From contig JACEFZ010004157.1 of assembly GCA_014155875.1 (NCBI GenBank), forward strand, positions 42,501 through 106,500: DNA of 64,000 nucleotides, in the 5' to 3' direction. The notes under the pieces were generated by a model. The model saw nothing but the letters and a program-made list of their open reading frames with translations. It did no database searches and was not told where the DNA came from. Positions 31,225 to 43,590 of this stretch are shown in pieces; the stretch's first letter is position 1; every line of letters begins with the position of its first letter. The position numbers were made by a program, and so were the translations under genes. Source of the DNA: Cepaea nemoralis (taxonomy: Eukaryota > Mollusca > Gastropoda > Stylommatophora > Helicidae).

Positions 31225-34200
31225 GAAAATATATCAAAAATTGTTGTTGCGGTATCAAAGATATCACTATTTGTTGTTGTGGTATCAAAGATATCACTAT
31301 TTGTTGTTGCGGTGTCAAAGAAACCAATCTTTGTTGTTGCGGTGTCAAAGATATCAATATTTGTTGTTGAGGTGTCAAAGATATCAATGTTTGTTGTTGT
31401 GGTACTAAACATATCAATATTTGTTGTTGCGGTATCACGCATATCAATGTTTGTTATTGTGGTATCAAACATATCAATGTTTGTTATTGTGATATCAAAC
31501 ATATCAATGTATGTTATTGTGGTATCAAACATATCAATGTATGTTATTGTGGTATCATACATATCAAATTTTGTTATTGTGGTATCAAACATATCAATAT
31601 TTGTTATTGTGGTATCAAACATATCATTTGTTATTATTGTGGTATCAAACATATCAATGATTGTTATTGTGGTATCAAACATATCAATATTTGTTATTAT
31701 GGTATCAAACATATCAATGTTTGTTATTGTGATATCAAAAATATCAATGTTTGTTATTGCGGTATCAAAGATATCAATGTTTGTTATTGTGGTATCAAAC
31801 ATATCAATGTTTGTTATTGTGATATCAAACATATCAATGTATGTTATTGTGGTATCAAACATATCAATGTTTGTTATTGTGGTATCAAACATATCAATTG
31901 TTATTATTGTGGTATCAAACATATCAATGTTTGTTATTGTAGTATCAAACATATCAATATTTGTTATTGTGGTATCAAACATATCAATGTTTGTTATTGT
32001 GATATCAAAAATATCACTGTTTGTTGTTGTGGTATCAAACATATCAATGTATGTTATTGTGATATCAAACATATCATTGTATGTTATTGTGGTATCAAAC
32101 ATATTAATGTTTGTTGTTGCGGTACTAAACATATCAATATTTGTTGTTGCGGTATCAAGCATTTCAATATTTGTTGTTGCGGTATCAAACATATCAATAT
32201 TTGTTGTTGCGGTATCAAACATATCAATATTTGTTATTGTGGTATCAAACATATCAATATTTGTTAATGAGGTTTCAAGCATATCAATGTTTGTTATTGT
32301 GATATCAAACATATCAATGTTTGTTATTGTGGTATCAAACATATCAATATTTGTTATTGTGGTATCAAACATATTAATGTTTGTTGTTGCAGTATTAAAC
32401 ATATCAATATTTGTTGTTGCGGTATCAAACATATCAATGCATGTTATTGTGGTATAAAACATATCAATGTTTGTTATTGTGGTATCAAACATATCAATGT
32501 TTGTTATTGTGATATCAAACATGTCAATATTTGTTATTGTGGTATCAAACATATTAATGTTTTTTGTTGCAGTATCAAACATATCAATGTTTGTTGTTGC
32601 GGTATCAAACATATCAATGTATGTTATTGTGGTATCAAACATATCAATGTATGTTATTGTGGTATCAAACATATCAATGTTTGTTATTGTGATATCAAAC
32701 ATATCAATGTATGTTATTGTGGTATCAAACATATCAATGTTTGTTATTGTGGTATCAAACATATTAATATTTGTTATTGTGGTATCAAACATATTAACGT
32801 TTGTTGTTGCAGTATCAAACATATCAATATTTGTTGTTGCGGTATCAAACATATCAATGTATGTTATTGTGGTATCAAACATATCAATGTATGTTATTGT
32901 GGTATCAAACATATCAATGATTGTTATTGTGATATCAAACATATCAATGTATGTTATTGTGTTATCAAACATATCAATGTTTGTTATTGTGATATCAAAC
33001 GTATCAATGTTTGTTATTGTGATATCAAACATATCAATGTATGTTATTGTGGTATCAAACATATCAATGTTTGTTATTGTGGTATCAAACATATCAATGT
33101 TTGTTATTGTGGTATCAAACATATCAATGTTTGTTATTGTGGTATCAAACATATCAATGTTTGTTATTGTGGTATCAAACATATCAATATTTGTTATTGT
33201 GATATCAAACATATCAATGTTTGTTATTGTGATATCAAACATATCAATGTTTGTTATTGTGGTATCAAACATATCAATATTTGTTATTGTGGTATCAAAC
33301 ATATCAATGGTAGTTGTTGCGGTATCAAACATATCAATGTATGTTATTGTGGTATCAAACATATCAATGTATGTTATTGTGGTATCAAACATATCAATGT
33401 TTGTTATTGTGGTATCAAACATATCAATGTTTGTTATTGTGATATCAAACATGTCAATATTTGTTATTGTGGTATCAAACATATTAATGTTTTTTGTTGC
33501 AGTATCAAACATATCAATGTTTGTTGTTGCGGTATCAAACATATCAATGTATGTTATTGTGGTATCAAACATATAAATGTTTGTTATTGTGATATCAAAC
33601 ATGTCAATATTTGTTATTGTGGTATCAAACATATTAATGTTTTTTGTTGCAGTATCAAACATATCAATGTTTGTTGTTGCGGTATCAAACATATTAATGT
33701 TTGTTGTTGCGGTATCAAACATATCAATATTTGTTATTGTGGTATCAAACATATCAATGTTTGTTATTTTGGTATCAAAGATATCAATATTTGTTATTGT
33801 GGTATCAAACATATCAATATTTGTTGATGCGGTATCAAACATAACAATATTTGTTGATGCGGTATCAAACATATCAATATTTGTTATTGTGGTATCAAAC
33901 ATATCAATCTGTGTTATTGTGGTATCAAAATATCAATATTTGTTATTGTGGTATCAAACATATCAATGTTTGTTATTGTGGTATCAAACATATAAATGTT
34001 TGTTATTGTGGTATCAAACATATCAATGTTTGTTATTGTGGTATCAAACATATCAATATTTGTTATTGTGATATCAAACATATCAATGTTTGTTATTGTG
34101 ATATCAAACATATCAATGTTTGTTATTGTGATATCAAACATATCAATATTTGTTATTGTGGTATCAAACATATCAATGGTAGTTGTTGCGGTATCAAACA

Positions 34201-35155
34201 TATCAATGTATGTTATTGTGGTATCAAACATATCAATGTATGTTATTGTGGTATCAAACATATCAATGTTTGTTATTGTGGTATCAAACATATCAATGTT
34301 TGTTATTGTGATATCAAACATGTCAATATTTAATATTGTGGTATCAAACATATTAATGTTTTTTGTTGCAGTATCAAACATATCAATGTTTGTTGTTGCG
34401 GTATCAAACATATCAATGTATGTTATTGTGGTATCAAACATATAAATGTTTGTTATTGTGATATCAAACATGTCAATATTTGTTATTGTGGTATCAAACA
34501 TATTAATGTTTTTTGTTGCAGTATCAAACATATCAATGTTTGTTGTTGCGGTATCAAACATATTAATGTTTGTTGTTGCGGTATCAAACATATCAATATT
34601 TGTTATTGTGGTATCAAACATATCAATGTTTGTTATTTTGGTATCAAAGATATCAATATTTGTTATTGTGGTATCAAACATATCAATATTTGTTGATGCG
34701 GTATCAAACATAACAATATTTGTTGATGCGGTATCAAACATATCAATATTTGTTATTGTGGTATCAAACATATCAATATGTGTTATTGTGGTATCAAACA
34801 TATCAATATTTGTTATTGTGGTATCAAACATATCAATATTTGTTATTGTGGTATCAAACATATCAATATTTGTTATTGTGGTATCAAACATATCAATATT
34901 TGTTATTGTGGTATCAAACATATCAATATTTGTTATTGTGATATCAAACATATCAATATTTGTTATTGTGATATCAAACATATCAATATCTGTTATTGTG
35001 ATATCAAACATATCAATATCTGTTGTTGCGGTATCACACATATCAATATTTGTTGTAGCCTTTCACACGAATCAATAATTGTTGTTGCGATATCATAAAT
35101 GTCAATATACGCTGTTGCGGCATCAAACATCAATATTTGTTATTGCAGTATCAAA
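31225..35155 (+). repeat. 30-bp minisatellite, about 130 units
   Basis: Units of the form ATATCAATGTTTGTTATTGT + GGTATCAAAC are directly joined. Variants (GTTGTTGC, TTTTTT, GATATC) recur in runs. A block of about 29 units is duplicated (around 33181-33905 and 34050-34773). A single-base deletion near 33930 shifts the phase. Long open frames on both strands result from the unit length (10 codons) and composition; see findings. Confidence 0.97.
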
Positions 35156-35482
35156 CAGAATCGCTTGCCTGCCAACCGGATGGCTATGTGTTTGGATCCC
35201 TATAGAAACAAGGATGATAGTTGTAACTGCCCCAGCCTAAAATGACTCCGGTAATGCCAGGGACAGTAAAGAAGACCTGCGCTATATGGAGCACATTACC
35301 CATCGGGCGTGTATGTGTTTATAGACTTTTTATGTTAGCAACATATACCCAATACAGCTCAAAGTGTGTAGAATCGTCTGTTACATTACTTTATATGTGT
35401 GTTGCTATATGTGTGTATGTGAGTGTTTGTCAGTCTGTTTGTTGTCAATGGTATGTATATGTGTGTTTGCATATGTGTGTAT
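35156..35482. other. No recognised feature; TG-rich at the right
   Basis: Contains the left half of a TG-rich stretch that was the target of the LINE at 35483. Confidence 0.5.
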
Positions 35483-35508
35483 TGTTAGTTAGTTAGTTAG
35501 TCGACAGA

Positions 35509-36821
35509 TCATCCTCGTTGCACATCGGACCATTCAGTCCATAAGTGCTCGGATCCCCTCCTCAGCAAATCCCGCAGCGTGTAGCGGCTAACGACGCCAG
35601 TTCTGTGTTGGTTTATCAATCTTCTTTGGCTTTCTGCGTAGTGTTCTTGTTTGGCCACCCCTCTTTTAATTTGCTGCTCTCGCAGTCTGGCCATTGTTGT
35701 AGATTCACAGTCATCACTTGGTTCTTGCAAAAGTCTCACTTCTCGTAGAGCATTCAGAATGTCAGCCTGGTCCATGGCGCGTCCGCCCTCCACAGTAGCC
35801 TCACCTGCGAGCTTGTCAGCCCGCTCATTTCCTTGTACTCCCGCATGACCTGGCACGAAGATGAAACTAATCTTTGCCAGCCAGACCGCTCCAGAGGCAG
35901 CAACCATTCTCTTCGGATCGACCCCTCCTCTATCCTCTTGATCATGTTCATTGAGTCGCTAAGGAAACAAGCCCTAGTGAATGTCTGTGTCTCGAGCCAT
36001 GTTATTGCTTTACTTACTGCCATGACTTCCATGGTCAGGCTACTTGTGGTTTCAGTGAAAGCACCAGAGTCCTCCTTCACAATTCTCCCTCCGGCCCGAG
36101 CTGTAAAGGCCCATGAGCTTCTCACATGTCGGAAGACCGACCCATCTGTGTAGATGACCGCGTCACTGTCTAGCGAATTCTCGAAAATCAACGCTTGTAC
36201 TTCAGCCTCCACAGCAGCCGGATTTTCTTGTCTGCATTTTCTATCTAGTTGGATGCAAACTGAAAAGGATGTGCAGAAGTCTGTTGGCACTTGCACCCAC
36301 TCCTCGCCAGGTTCTAAGTCCTCAAGTGAACACACCTGTTGAAGAATGTCTTCGGCTTGACCCATCCACGACCGTCCTCTTTTTAACCTGCTGCCCTTCA
36401 CCTTCCTAATTTCACTATGCAGTGGATGCTGTGTGTTTGCGTTAATTCTGAGGTAGGCGCGTACCCTGCAAACTTGCATTCTCTCTTCAATGGTTGGAAA
36501 ATCAAGAAGGTAGCGCATCGCCCTGCATGCTGTATCTCTTGTACATCCAAGAATAATGCGCATAGCTTCATTCTGTATCCTTTAAATCCTTTCTATCTGC
36601 TTATGGCTGAGAGTCAGGATTGCCATTGCATACTCCAAAACAGACATGACCAGCCCCTCGTACAGAAGACATAGATGGCGCTGCTCACAGTTTGCTGCCG
36701 CCATCACCCGCATCGCTGCCAAGCCCCGCTTGGCCTTTGTTATCACCTGGTCTATGTGCACATTATAAGCAAGGCTTCGATCAAACCGTATGCCTGCGTT
36801 CTTTCCACCGTCTCTGAACAC
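35509..36821 (-). pseudogene. Thumb, RNase H and C-terminal region of the I-like LINE
   Basis: After the frameshift the sequence continues KNAGIRFDRSLAYNVHI and, past a TAA near 36578, AMRIILGCTRDTACRAMRYL. RNase H motifs follow: AVIYTDGSVFRH near 36150, LTMEVMAVSKAI, CFLSDSMNMI and, after another frameshift near 35890, FVPGHAGVQGNERADKLAG. All four acidic positions are visible. The end (MARLREQQIKRGVAKQEHY) leads into the tail. One nonsense codon and two frameshifts inactivate it. Confidence 0.85.
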
Positions 36822-37440
36822 AGCATTACAGTTGGTGTTGGATTGTTGACAATATGATTATTCAACGAGAACCAAGTCACTGTTGCCTTTGTTGGGTTGA
36901 CCATTGCCCCAGCTTCATCACACCAAGTACTTATGCGATTGAGTTCGGTTTGTAGTTCCACAGCAACCTCCTCTCTATCCTTACCCTGACGATACACTAA
37001 AACATCATCGGCATATGACAATGTCCTGCCAGGTCCAGTGATCTGCTCACTGGTGATTCTCACTGTGTAGGCGTTGAACAGTACCGGAGATAATGGTGAT
37101 CCCTGTGGTAGGCCAGGATATATTGTTGTTGGTTCCGAAGTCCAACTGCCACATCTAAAAACTACTTTCCGTTGGAAGAGGGCTGCAGCGATCCAACTAA
37201 GGAGGAATGGACTTACGTTTAGTTCAAGAAGCTGAAACATTAAAAAATCCAGTGGTACTCTGTTGTATGCGTCCTCAAGATCAATCGCTGCAGCAACAGT
37301 TTCAGTGCCTGAGTGGAAACCTTCATAGACATCATGGGCAAAGACTGCTGCATTGGTCCAGGTTTCTCTTTTTGGACGGTACCCACCCAGGGTAGGTGGG
37401 AAAACACCTTGCCTCTCTAGTTGGCTTGATATTTTCCTGG
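36752..37440 (-). pseudogene. Reverse transcriptase of the I-like LINE
   Basis: The frame is open from the truncation point: GGYRPKRETWTNAAVFAHDV, AIDLEDAYNRVPLDFL (first catalytic Asp region), LPQGSPLSPVLF near 37110 and LSYADDVLVYRQG near 37015. These are the ordered RT palm motifs, so the retained part looks intact up to a frameshift near 36780. No start codon is given because the 5' part was lost on insertion. The N-terminal endonuclease is absent. Confidence 0.85.
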
Positions 37441-37443
37441 CAA

Positions 37444-37605
37444 TGTGTGTATATGTGTGATAATATATGGGTGTGTATGTGTGTGTTTGTCAGTGTGTAT
37501 ATGTGTGTTTGTGTGTGTATTCGCCTATGTGTGTACGAGTGTGTGTATGTGTGTGTGTGTGAGTGTGTATGTAGGTGCGTGTGTGTGTGACCTATGTCTC
37601 CAAGG
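37444..37605 (+). repeat. TG-rich microsatellite
   Basis: TGTG/TATG repeats with interruptions, continuous in kind with the sequence left of the LINE at 35483. Confidence 0.9.
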
Positions 37606-37638
37606 AGTCTATGCCGTGTCTTTTAAACAGCCAGATCG

Positions 37639-37639
<1 letters not shown>

Positions 37640-37716
<77 letters not shown>

Positions 37717-37759
37717 GCTCTCTCTCTCTTTCTCTCTCTCTCTTTCTCTCACTCTCTCG

Positions 37760-37790
<31 letters not shown>

Positions 37791-37807
37791 GCTCTCTCTC
37801 TCTCTCT
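37640..37807 (+). repeat. (CT)n microsatellite
   Basis: CT repeats with TTT and CG interruptions. Confidence 0.95.
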
Positions 37808-37914
37808 GATTCAGTAACGACCACGTGAGTTTACTCTGAGTGTGGGGAATAAAAGAGCTTTTAGTAAGGACACCATTCACTCACTACATAATGTCGTTTA
37901 TGTATGCCAGATTA

Positions 37915-38166
37915 AAAAAAAAATTGTTTTGCGTATCCCTTACGGGACGTTGCAGTCAACATCAGCATTTTTCAGCTGCTGTTGATGTACTAGGCAAGTG
38001 TTACGTTCAGTAGTTTGCCATTGCTTTCTGAACGACCGGCTCCCATACCAGCACGTTATAACACAACGCGACACGGTCTGCTGCACAAATCGGTTGCAGC
38101 TGAGCTTCGAACATCTGGTACCCGGCTCACGAACCGCGTTCGCATGCCTTTAGCCACGGAGACGGT
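37915..38166 (-). mobile_element. SINE family 1, copy with 12-bp TSD
   Basis: TATGCCAGATTA is present at 37903-37914 and 38167-38178. On the minus strand the head has an A box-like TGGCTAAAGG and a B box-like TGTTCGAAGC. The body then gives GACCGTGTCGCGTTG, GCCGGTCGTTCAGAAAGC, AATGGCAAACTACTG and GCAACGTCCCGTAAGGGATA. The clean TSD fits LINE-driven retrotransposition. Confidence 0.85.
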
Positions 38167-38178
38167 TATGCCAGATTA

Positions 38179-38726
38179 TGGTAGGCTAATAATTATTTCG
38201 AAGTCAAACGAAAACACAAATTATGATTAAAAGGCAAGACGACTGCGGACAAAAAACACTCACGTACATACATACAAACACACACAGATACTTTATCAAT
38301 GAACTACGACAAAACATAAAAACAAAACATACAGACATAACGTGAAAGCAAAAGATAAAGACAAACCATAAATACAAAACATAATAACATAACATAGAAA
38401 CAAAACATGACAACAAATATAAACAAATATAAAACTTCAAAGCATAAACATAAAAACAAAACATTAGAACAAAAACCATTAAAAACACCAATCATAACAA
38501 GAAAACTAAACAAAACCAGATAAAATAAAAGAATACGTGTCTTAAGGAATAACGAAGGCATAAACAATAAATTGCGCAGTTTATTACCTTGCATATTTCG
38601 CTGCAACTCATCAGCTACATACAAAATAATTCACACTGCATAAACTGAAGCAATGAGATAAACAGTTCACGCTGAAATATAAATACACATATTCCAACTG
38701 TAATTTAAAATGTCTATAATTTGTAA
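38179..38726. repeat. A-rich, degenerate (ACATAAAAACAAA) tract
   Basis: From about 38290 to 38540 the sequence is built of variants of AACATAAAAACAAAACAT with no fixed period. The rest is unassigned. Confidence 0.6.
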
Positions 38727-38819
38727 CTGACGAGATGCAGCGAAATGTGTCATGCATAAATTTTGCAATCTTTTGTTTGTGTCTTCGTTATTCAAATTCA
38801 CTACGAGAAAACATTGTTT
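38727..38819 (+). repeat. Dispersed repeat, partner at 4773-4855
   Basis: Shares the CTGACGAGATGCAGCG start and AAAACATTGTTT end with the other copy; family unknown. Confidence 0.7.
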
Positions 38820-39252
38820 AGAATTCATGAGGTAGTCCGATAAACAAAATTGTGCTTAATTACTCCTGCTTAGTGTGAAGACTAGCATGAACGCTTTGAA
38901 AATGTCATTCGACAGCCAGATGTGTGACCTGTGCGTTTATGTATACGTGGGAAGATGTGTGGTGGTTTTCCCTTGCTTAATAGTTCAAATGTGTGATCTG
39001 TGACCAATTCCTTTGACAACAATGAACGCCTAACAGAGCCTCTCGGTGTGGCTCTTCGATTAAGGGTATCACGATGGAGGATGTAGAGCTGCTCACGTAT
39101 TCCAATCAATTGTCGGCCTCCTCAAAGAGTTACTCACACTCATGTGCGTTTGTCTCTTCTATTAAGAGTCGCAGATGGCAATTTCCTTCATCTACCTAAG
39201 ACCACAATGACATTCATTATAGCCACTACTTATTTAGACATCTAGATCTTCG
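38820..39252. other. No recognised feature
   Basis: Unique-looking sequence without supported genes. Confidence 0.4.
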
Positions 39253-39376
39253 TTAGTCGACAGATCATCTTCATTGTACATGGAAAGATTGAGTCCATAA
39301 GGGCAGCAAACCCCGAGCTTGTAGAGGCTCACGACACCAGTTCTGTGCTGGTTTATTAATCTTCTTTGGCTTCGTG
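39253..39376 (-). mobile_element. I-like LINE 3' fragment
   Basis: Bases GTTAGTCGACAGATCATC.. to ATCTTCTTTGGCTT match 35495-35633 with small deletions. The tail has shrunk to one TTAG unit. Confidence 0.75.
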
Positions 39377-41874
39377 TATGTGACGAAACGCGTTTATCTG
39401 TCTTGGGTCGTCAAGATCCCGCACTATTTTGGCGCGTCATCGGGGACTTTCCCAGCTAAAAATAGACTGAGGGAAGCCGATAGAAGAATTACTATCTAGA
39501 ATCTTCTCGAAACACCGAAATTCGAGTAACCCGTGATGCTGGGTATCGCTCTAAATTCTCGTGCAGAGAGATCTAGAAACTCTAGGCGGGGAATGACGGT
39601 TTCCCGAGAAAGTATCTTTTCTCAAGAAGCACTCGCTTCTAGTGCGCATTGAGTTGGCACGAAGCGGGAATGTGGCTAAACCAGTCATTCACTTACTTGT
39701 GTTCGACGAGAACAGACGCAGGCCTGATGTGAGCCAATTTTTGTGTTGCGTCTCCCCTCAACCATGATTCGGCTGACTGTTATGTAAAGGAAGCTGAGAA
39801 GCCCTTGAACAGTTCGGAAGCTGACTGGAGATCTGGTTCCATCATTCAGGTAGATATTTGTTTAAATCATTTAACTTTGTACGTGTGTTCCACACGCCAT
39901 TGTTCTAACCTCATTACCTATGCGGATGTCCTTGCATACTAATTAGCAAACCGATCGATAACGCAGGTGACGGTGAATCGTGGGTTTGTTTACCGTGTGC
40001 TCGCGAATCAGCTGTTAGGAACGCCGTAATGTGATGTGGGCGATTTGGGTTCCAAATATATGTACCATATATTGCCAATCGTTGCATCTATTAGGTTGCT
40101 GTGTTAGAATAAAACATAGTTACTTGTGCCGGATGGAAACTGAGATTATGTCAGTCAGTTGCTGAAGCCAGAAGAACGGTTAGAAAACCAGGTAAGTTGG
40201 TAGGTGGAGATTCAGACAAAATGGTGCTTAGTTACTAAGTAAAGGAAGAACTTAGTTCTGTGCCACCAGGAATGATGTAACTATTGTGTAATAACTTAAT
40301 AGTGAATTCATTGTGTGGAACAGCGGATTTCTGTGGAAAGGTAAGTTGCTTTGGTGCTATATCTATATATATATATATGATGTGACATTGTGTATATATA
40401 TTAGGTCATGGCATGTGATACTTCCTGGAGTAATTCCGAACGCCGAATAGGTCGACGCGGGACAACCCTGCGTGCCGTCGCGATATAAATATGCGTTCTG
40501 AATTCTTGTCTAAGCTATCCTGTTTCTTTCATACTGGCGCTAGTGCGAGTGAATGCTAAGGTGCTGGAAGTATGGAAGGATGCAAGGAGGCTGTATGAGA
40601 CTGGGGAAATATAGGATATGGGGGAAGTAAAAGCAAGTTATGAAAGTATGTGTTGGTAGACCAAACCAACGATGAAGTTCAGTCCATGCCAAGGCTAAAC
40701 CACTTGGGGAGGACAGAACTGGAACATTACCCTTGGAACATGTGGGGAACATGTATTCTCAAGAAGGCTTCTTGACTCTAAGGCAGAGTCTGATAAGAAG
40801 AGTTTGCTATGGCAGGGGCAGGTGGTCCCACCAGCAAACAGGCTTGTGTACATAGTGGATATGATCATGTCCTATTCCTATATCCCGAGGGATGGTATAT
40901 TGATCAAGATTATGTTTCTTAATGTACATTGATGATGTTAGGAACGAGTCCAGGGACTCTTTACCTAATTGTTTAGTTCGATTAAATTAGAACAATAACA
41001 GCCTTGTATCACTACTGACGTTAGCGACGACTGATAGATGATTAGGAATAGGTGAGACCTACGATCAGACTCGTCATTCTGATTTCTTGCTCTGTTTGAC
41101 GGGCTGTTCTGTGAGGCCAGCTGACATTTGTGAACCCATGCTTTACCACTCTCCATATAGAGATAATGCTTTGGTTATATGCTTAACTAAGTAGCATGAC
41201 TGAGGGTTGAGTAGTTATTGGTAGGATGCATGTGGACTAATGTTTGGGCCAGTATACTCTCACCGGTCGCTCTTCCTTTTCAGGAGTTTGCCTGTTGAGG
41301 AACCAGTCAACTATAGTGTTGTTGGCAGGAAACCACTTCGTGTGACACCGCGAAGGGTTCAGTTCTTTCTTATCACGCCAGACTCAACCACACCAGGTAC
41401 CCAATGTGATTCACCATGAGTGAAGTTTGCTTCAAGAAATACAACCGCCCTGAAGGTGCACGTGTGGGAAGTGATGGTTTGTGATCGTTTTCAGATACTA
41501 GAAGATACTCTGTTTTGCCAGGAACATTTCAGAATTTGAGTAATCATGCTCAACGAAAGGAAACACCGGTCCGTCTATTATGACGGGGGTTCTGCCTAAA
41601 CGCAGAAGTAACTGATCTTCAGACACTTGAAGGGTTCTTTGGACAGCTCTAGTGGCAGGTCTTGAGAAGAACTACACCAGTTATTGACTTGTGGCAAGTG
41701 TAACCCGGTGGAAGGGACTATGGTATAGTCCAACCTGAATTGTTTCCGTGAAATAGATGTCTGATTCTATTAATGTACTGTCTCAGTACGAAGAGTATAA
41801 ACTGTGTTCGAGTAGGACTCAGTAACATTTTTCAGTAGCTATATCTGATTCTACAAGCAGTGTGACTGTAAGAG
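39377..41874. other. Unassigned region with an LTR-element-like primer site
   Basis: No open frame or repeat explains this 2.5 kb. At 39430-39450 the sequence TTTTGGCGCGTCATCGGGGA looks like the primer-binding-site region of some Gypsy or BEL elements, and TGTGACGAAAC at 39377 looks like an LTR start, but no second LTR or pol was found. Two donor-like sites (CAGGTAAGT at 40190, AAGGTAAGT at 40339) are present without a supported transcript. Confidence 0.35.
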
Positions 41875-42100
41875 ACCATTGAATTGGTCAGTGACATTTG
41901 TTCATCCATGTTTCTGTGATGTGATGAAGGGACCATTGAATTGGTCAGTGACATTTGTTCATCCATGTTCCTGTGATGTGATGAAGGGACCATTGAATTG
42001 GTCAGTGACATTTGTTCATCCATGTTCCTGTGATGCGATGAAGGGACCATTGAATTGGTCAATGACAGGTCTGTTCTGCAGACCATTCGATTGGTCAGTG
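41875..42100 (+). repeat. 57-bp tandem repeat, about 3.5 units
   Basis: Units start at 41875, 41932, 41989 and 42046 (ACCATTGAATTGGTCAGTGA). The fourth is partial and a fifth, diverged piece follows. 57 is a multiple of three, so open frames pass through on both strands. Confidence 0.95.
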
Positions 42101-42759
42101 ACTATTTAAGCTCATCGAAGTAACGACTACTTGGAGTCAAGTCCAGGAGGATTGTCTCCCAACCAGTATTGTTCGAGAACTGTATTAACAGTGATTCCCT
42201 GGGAGTGATATAGATGCAGTTGGTCCAGTGAAGTGTGGTCCAGCAGTGACTCTATTGTTGTGGATCCACGTTCGGGAGACGGAGTGGTCTCCAAGGTTCT
42301 AGTCATCTCAGTGGAAGGAAGCCGGGTGAGTGGCGGACCGACTGGACGGGACATCTGCATCCAATCTACTTCTCAACTCGATGAAGACACCTACATCTCT
42401 GAGTCTGTCTCTACTCTATCTTCTGTTGGTGTAAATAGATTCTTCTATCAGGATGTTCATTTCAGTTCTATATTCTCAAGGGTAGAATAAACTTTATGTA
42501 AGTTGACTTACTCTTTGTATAATGATTGAGTGTGGTCTCGGACAATGCCTAAATGTTCATTGTTCCACAGGTGTTGGTAGTTAGTGGGGGTCTAGAATCT
42601 GGAGGGGCTTGTAGACGTAATTAACTAATATGAGATCAACCACAGAGTAAAAATGTGTATCTGCTCGTCCAACCCCTGGGGCTAGAATACACGGGAGTGC
42701 CAGAGACACCTCGGGTGTGGTTCACTCTCACTACCCAAGGTGAACTCGTCACACTCCAC
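42101..42759. other. No recognised gene; possible poly(A) signal
   Basis: An AATAAA lies at 42487-42492 after an unrecognised 85-codon frame (42233-42490). Nothing else was identified. Confidence 0.35.
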
Positions 42760-42972
42760 AGCGTTCACGCTATGAGAAGAACTAAATTGGAGAACTTGGT
42801 GACAACTAGTAAGATAGAGGGGAAGAGAACAAGGGGAGGACAGAGAAGTAAATACTTGAAAGGCTTTTCCACGTTGTATGATCGAGACAAGAAGATTGAG
42901 CTGATCCACGATTGTGGCGATCGAGTGAGATGGCAAATTATCACCGCCCACGCTTACCAGCATGGCGCATGG

Positions 42973-43013
<41 letters not shown>

Positions 43014-43036
43014 CTGATGATGATGATGATGATGAT
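42760..43036 (+). mobile_element. RTE-like LINE 3' end with a long (GAT)n tail
   Basis: The frame reads KLENLVTTSKIEGKRTRGGQ, then RSKYLKGFSTLYDRDKKIEL and RVRWQIITAHAYQHGAW, like 1-260 and 43330-43590. The stop TGA is the first unit of a tail of about 20 GAT/ATG units (42973-43036). Confidence 0.75.
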
Positions 43037-43044
43037 AATGTTCT

Positions 43045-43150
43045 TGTCTGGTCAGACCCCATTTAACTTGCTGTTCTCGCAGTCTGACCATGGTTGTGGA
43101 TTCACGATCATCACTTGGTTCGCTCAAAACTCTAGACCTGTGATTTAAAA
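43045..43150 (-). mobile_element. I-like LINE fragment
   Basis: Matches 35650-35740 (CATTTAACTTGCTGTTCTCGCAGTCTGACC region) in the same orientation; truncated at both ends. Confidence 0.65.
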
Positions 43151-43329
43151 GGCAGTTGAGCTGAGTCTAGAACACGGGACATTCACATGAGCCCTCCGTC
43201 TTATCTTCAACCAAGAAAAGAAACAATGCTTAATCAGCAATTATTTGTCTGTACCAAGCAACTCAATCAAACAATACAATGGACAGACGGAAAAAAATAA
43301 TGACCAAGTCCTACAAGAAACAAATGAAA

Positions 43330-43590
43330 ATCGTAAACTGATAAGAGAAATTAGACGTAGACAGTCACAATTTTTGAACACGTTATGAGAAGAAATAAAT
43401 TGGAGAACTTGGTGACAACTGGCAAGATCCGGGGGGAAGAGAACAAAGGGAGGGCAGAGAAGTAAATACCTGGACGGCTTGGCCACGTTGATTGATCGAG
43501 ACAAGAACACTGAACTGATCCATCACTCAGGTGATCGACTGAGATGGCAAAATATGACCGCCCACGCTTACCGACATGGCACATGATGAT
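43330..43590 (+). mobile_element. RTE-like LINE 3' end
   Basis: Encodes KLIREIRRRQSQFLNTL, then after a stop KLENLVTTGKI and HHSGDRLRWQNMTAHAYRH, and ends with ATGATGATG. This copy extends further 5' than the one at 42760. Confidence 0.7.

Larger units (their letters stand above)
35483..37443 (-). mobile_element. I/Nimb-like LINE with RNase H, 5'-truncated
   Basis: A 1961-bp insertion between two TGTGTGTAT copies (35474-35482 and 37444-37452), in TG-rich sequence, so the TSD is likely but low-complexity. On the minus strand it starts in the RT fingers, passes RT and RNase H, and ends in a (CTAA)n tail at 35483-35499. RNase H after RT is typical of the I clade, which includes Nimbus of snails. 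Fragments of its 3' end occur at 18997, 27318, 39253, 43045 and 57712. Confidence 0.85.

Noticed and set aside
31203..33902. 899-codon minus-strand frame of MFDTTITNID-type decapeptides, and matching plus-strand frames
   Set aside because: A 30-bp unit with stop-resistant codons explains it; frames are open on both strands and no start context, splice signal or flanking gene is seen.
40180..40345. Host gene exons from CAGGTAAGT and AAGGTAAGT
   Set aside because: No adjoining coding frame or paired acceptor with coding continuity; such words occur by chance.
41879..42109. Protein made of 19-residue repeats (NWSVTFVHPC..)
   Set aside because: A 57-bp tandem repeat without start context; the reverse strand is open as well.
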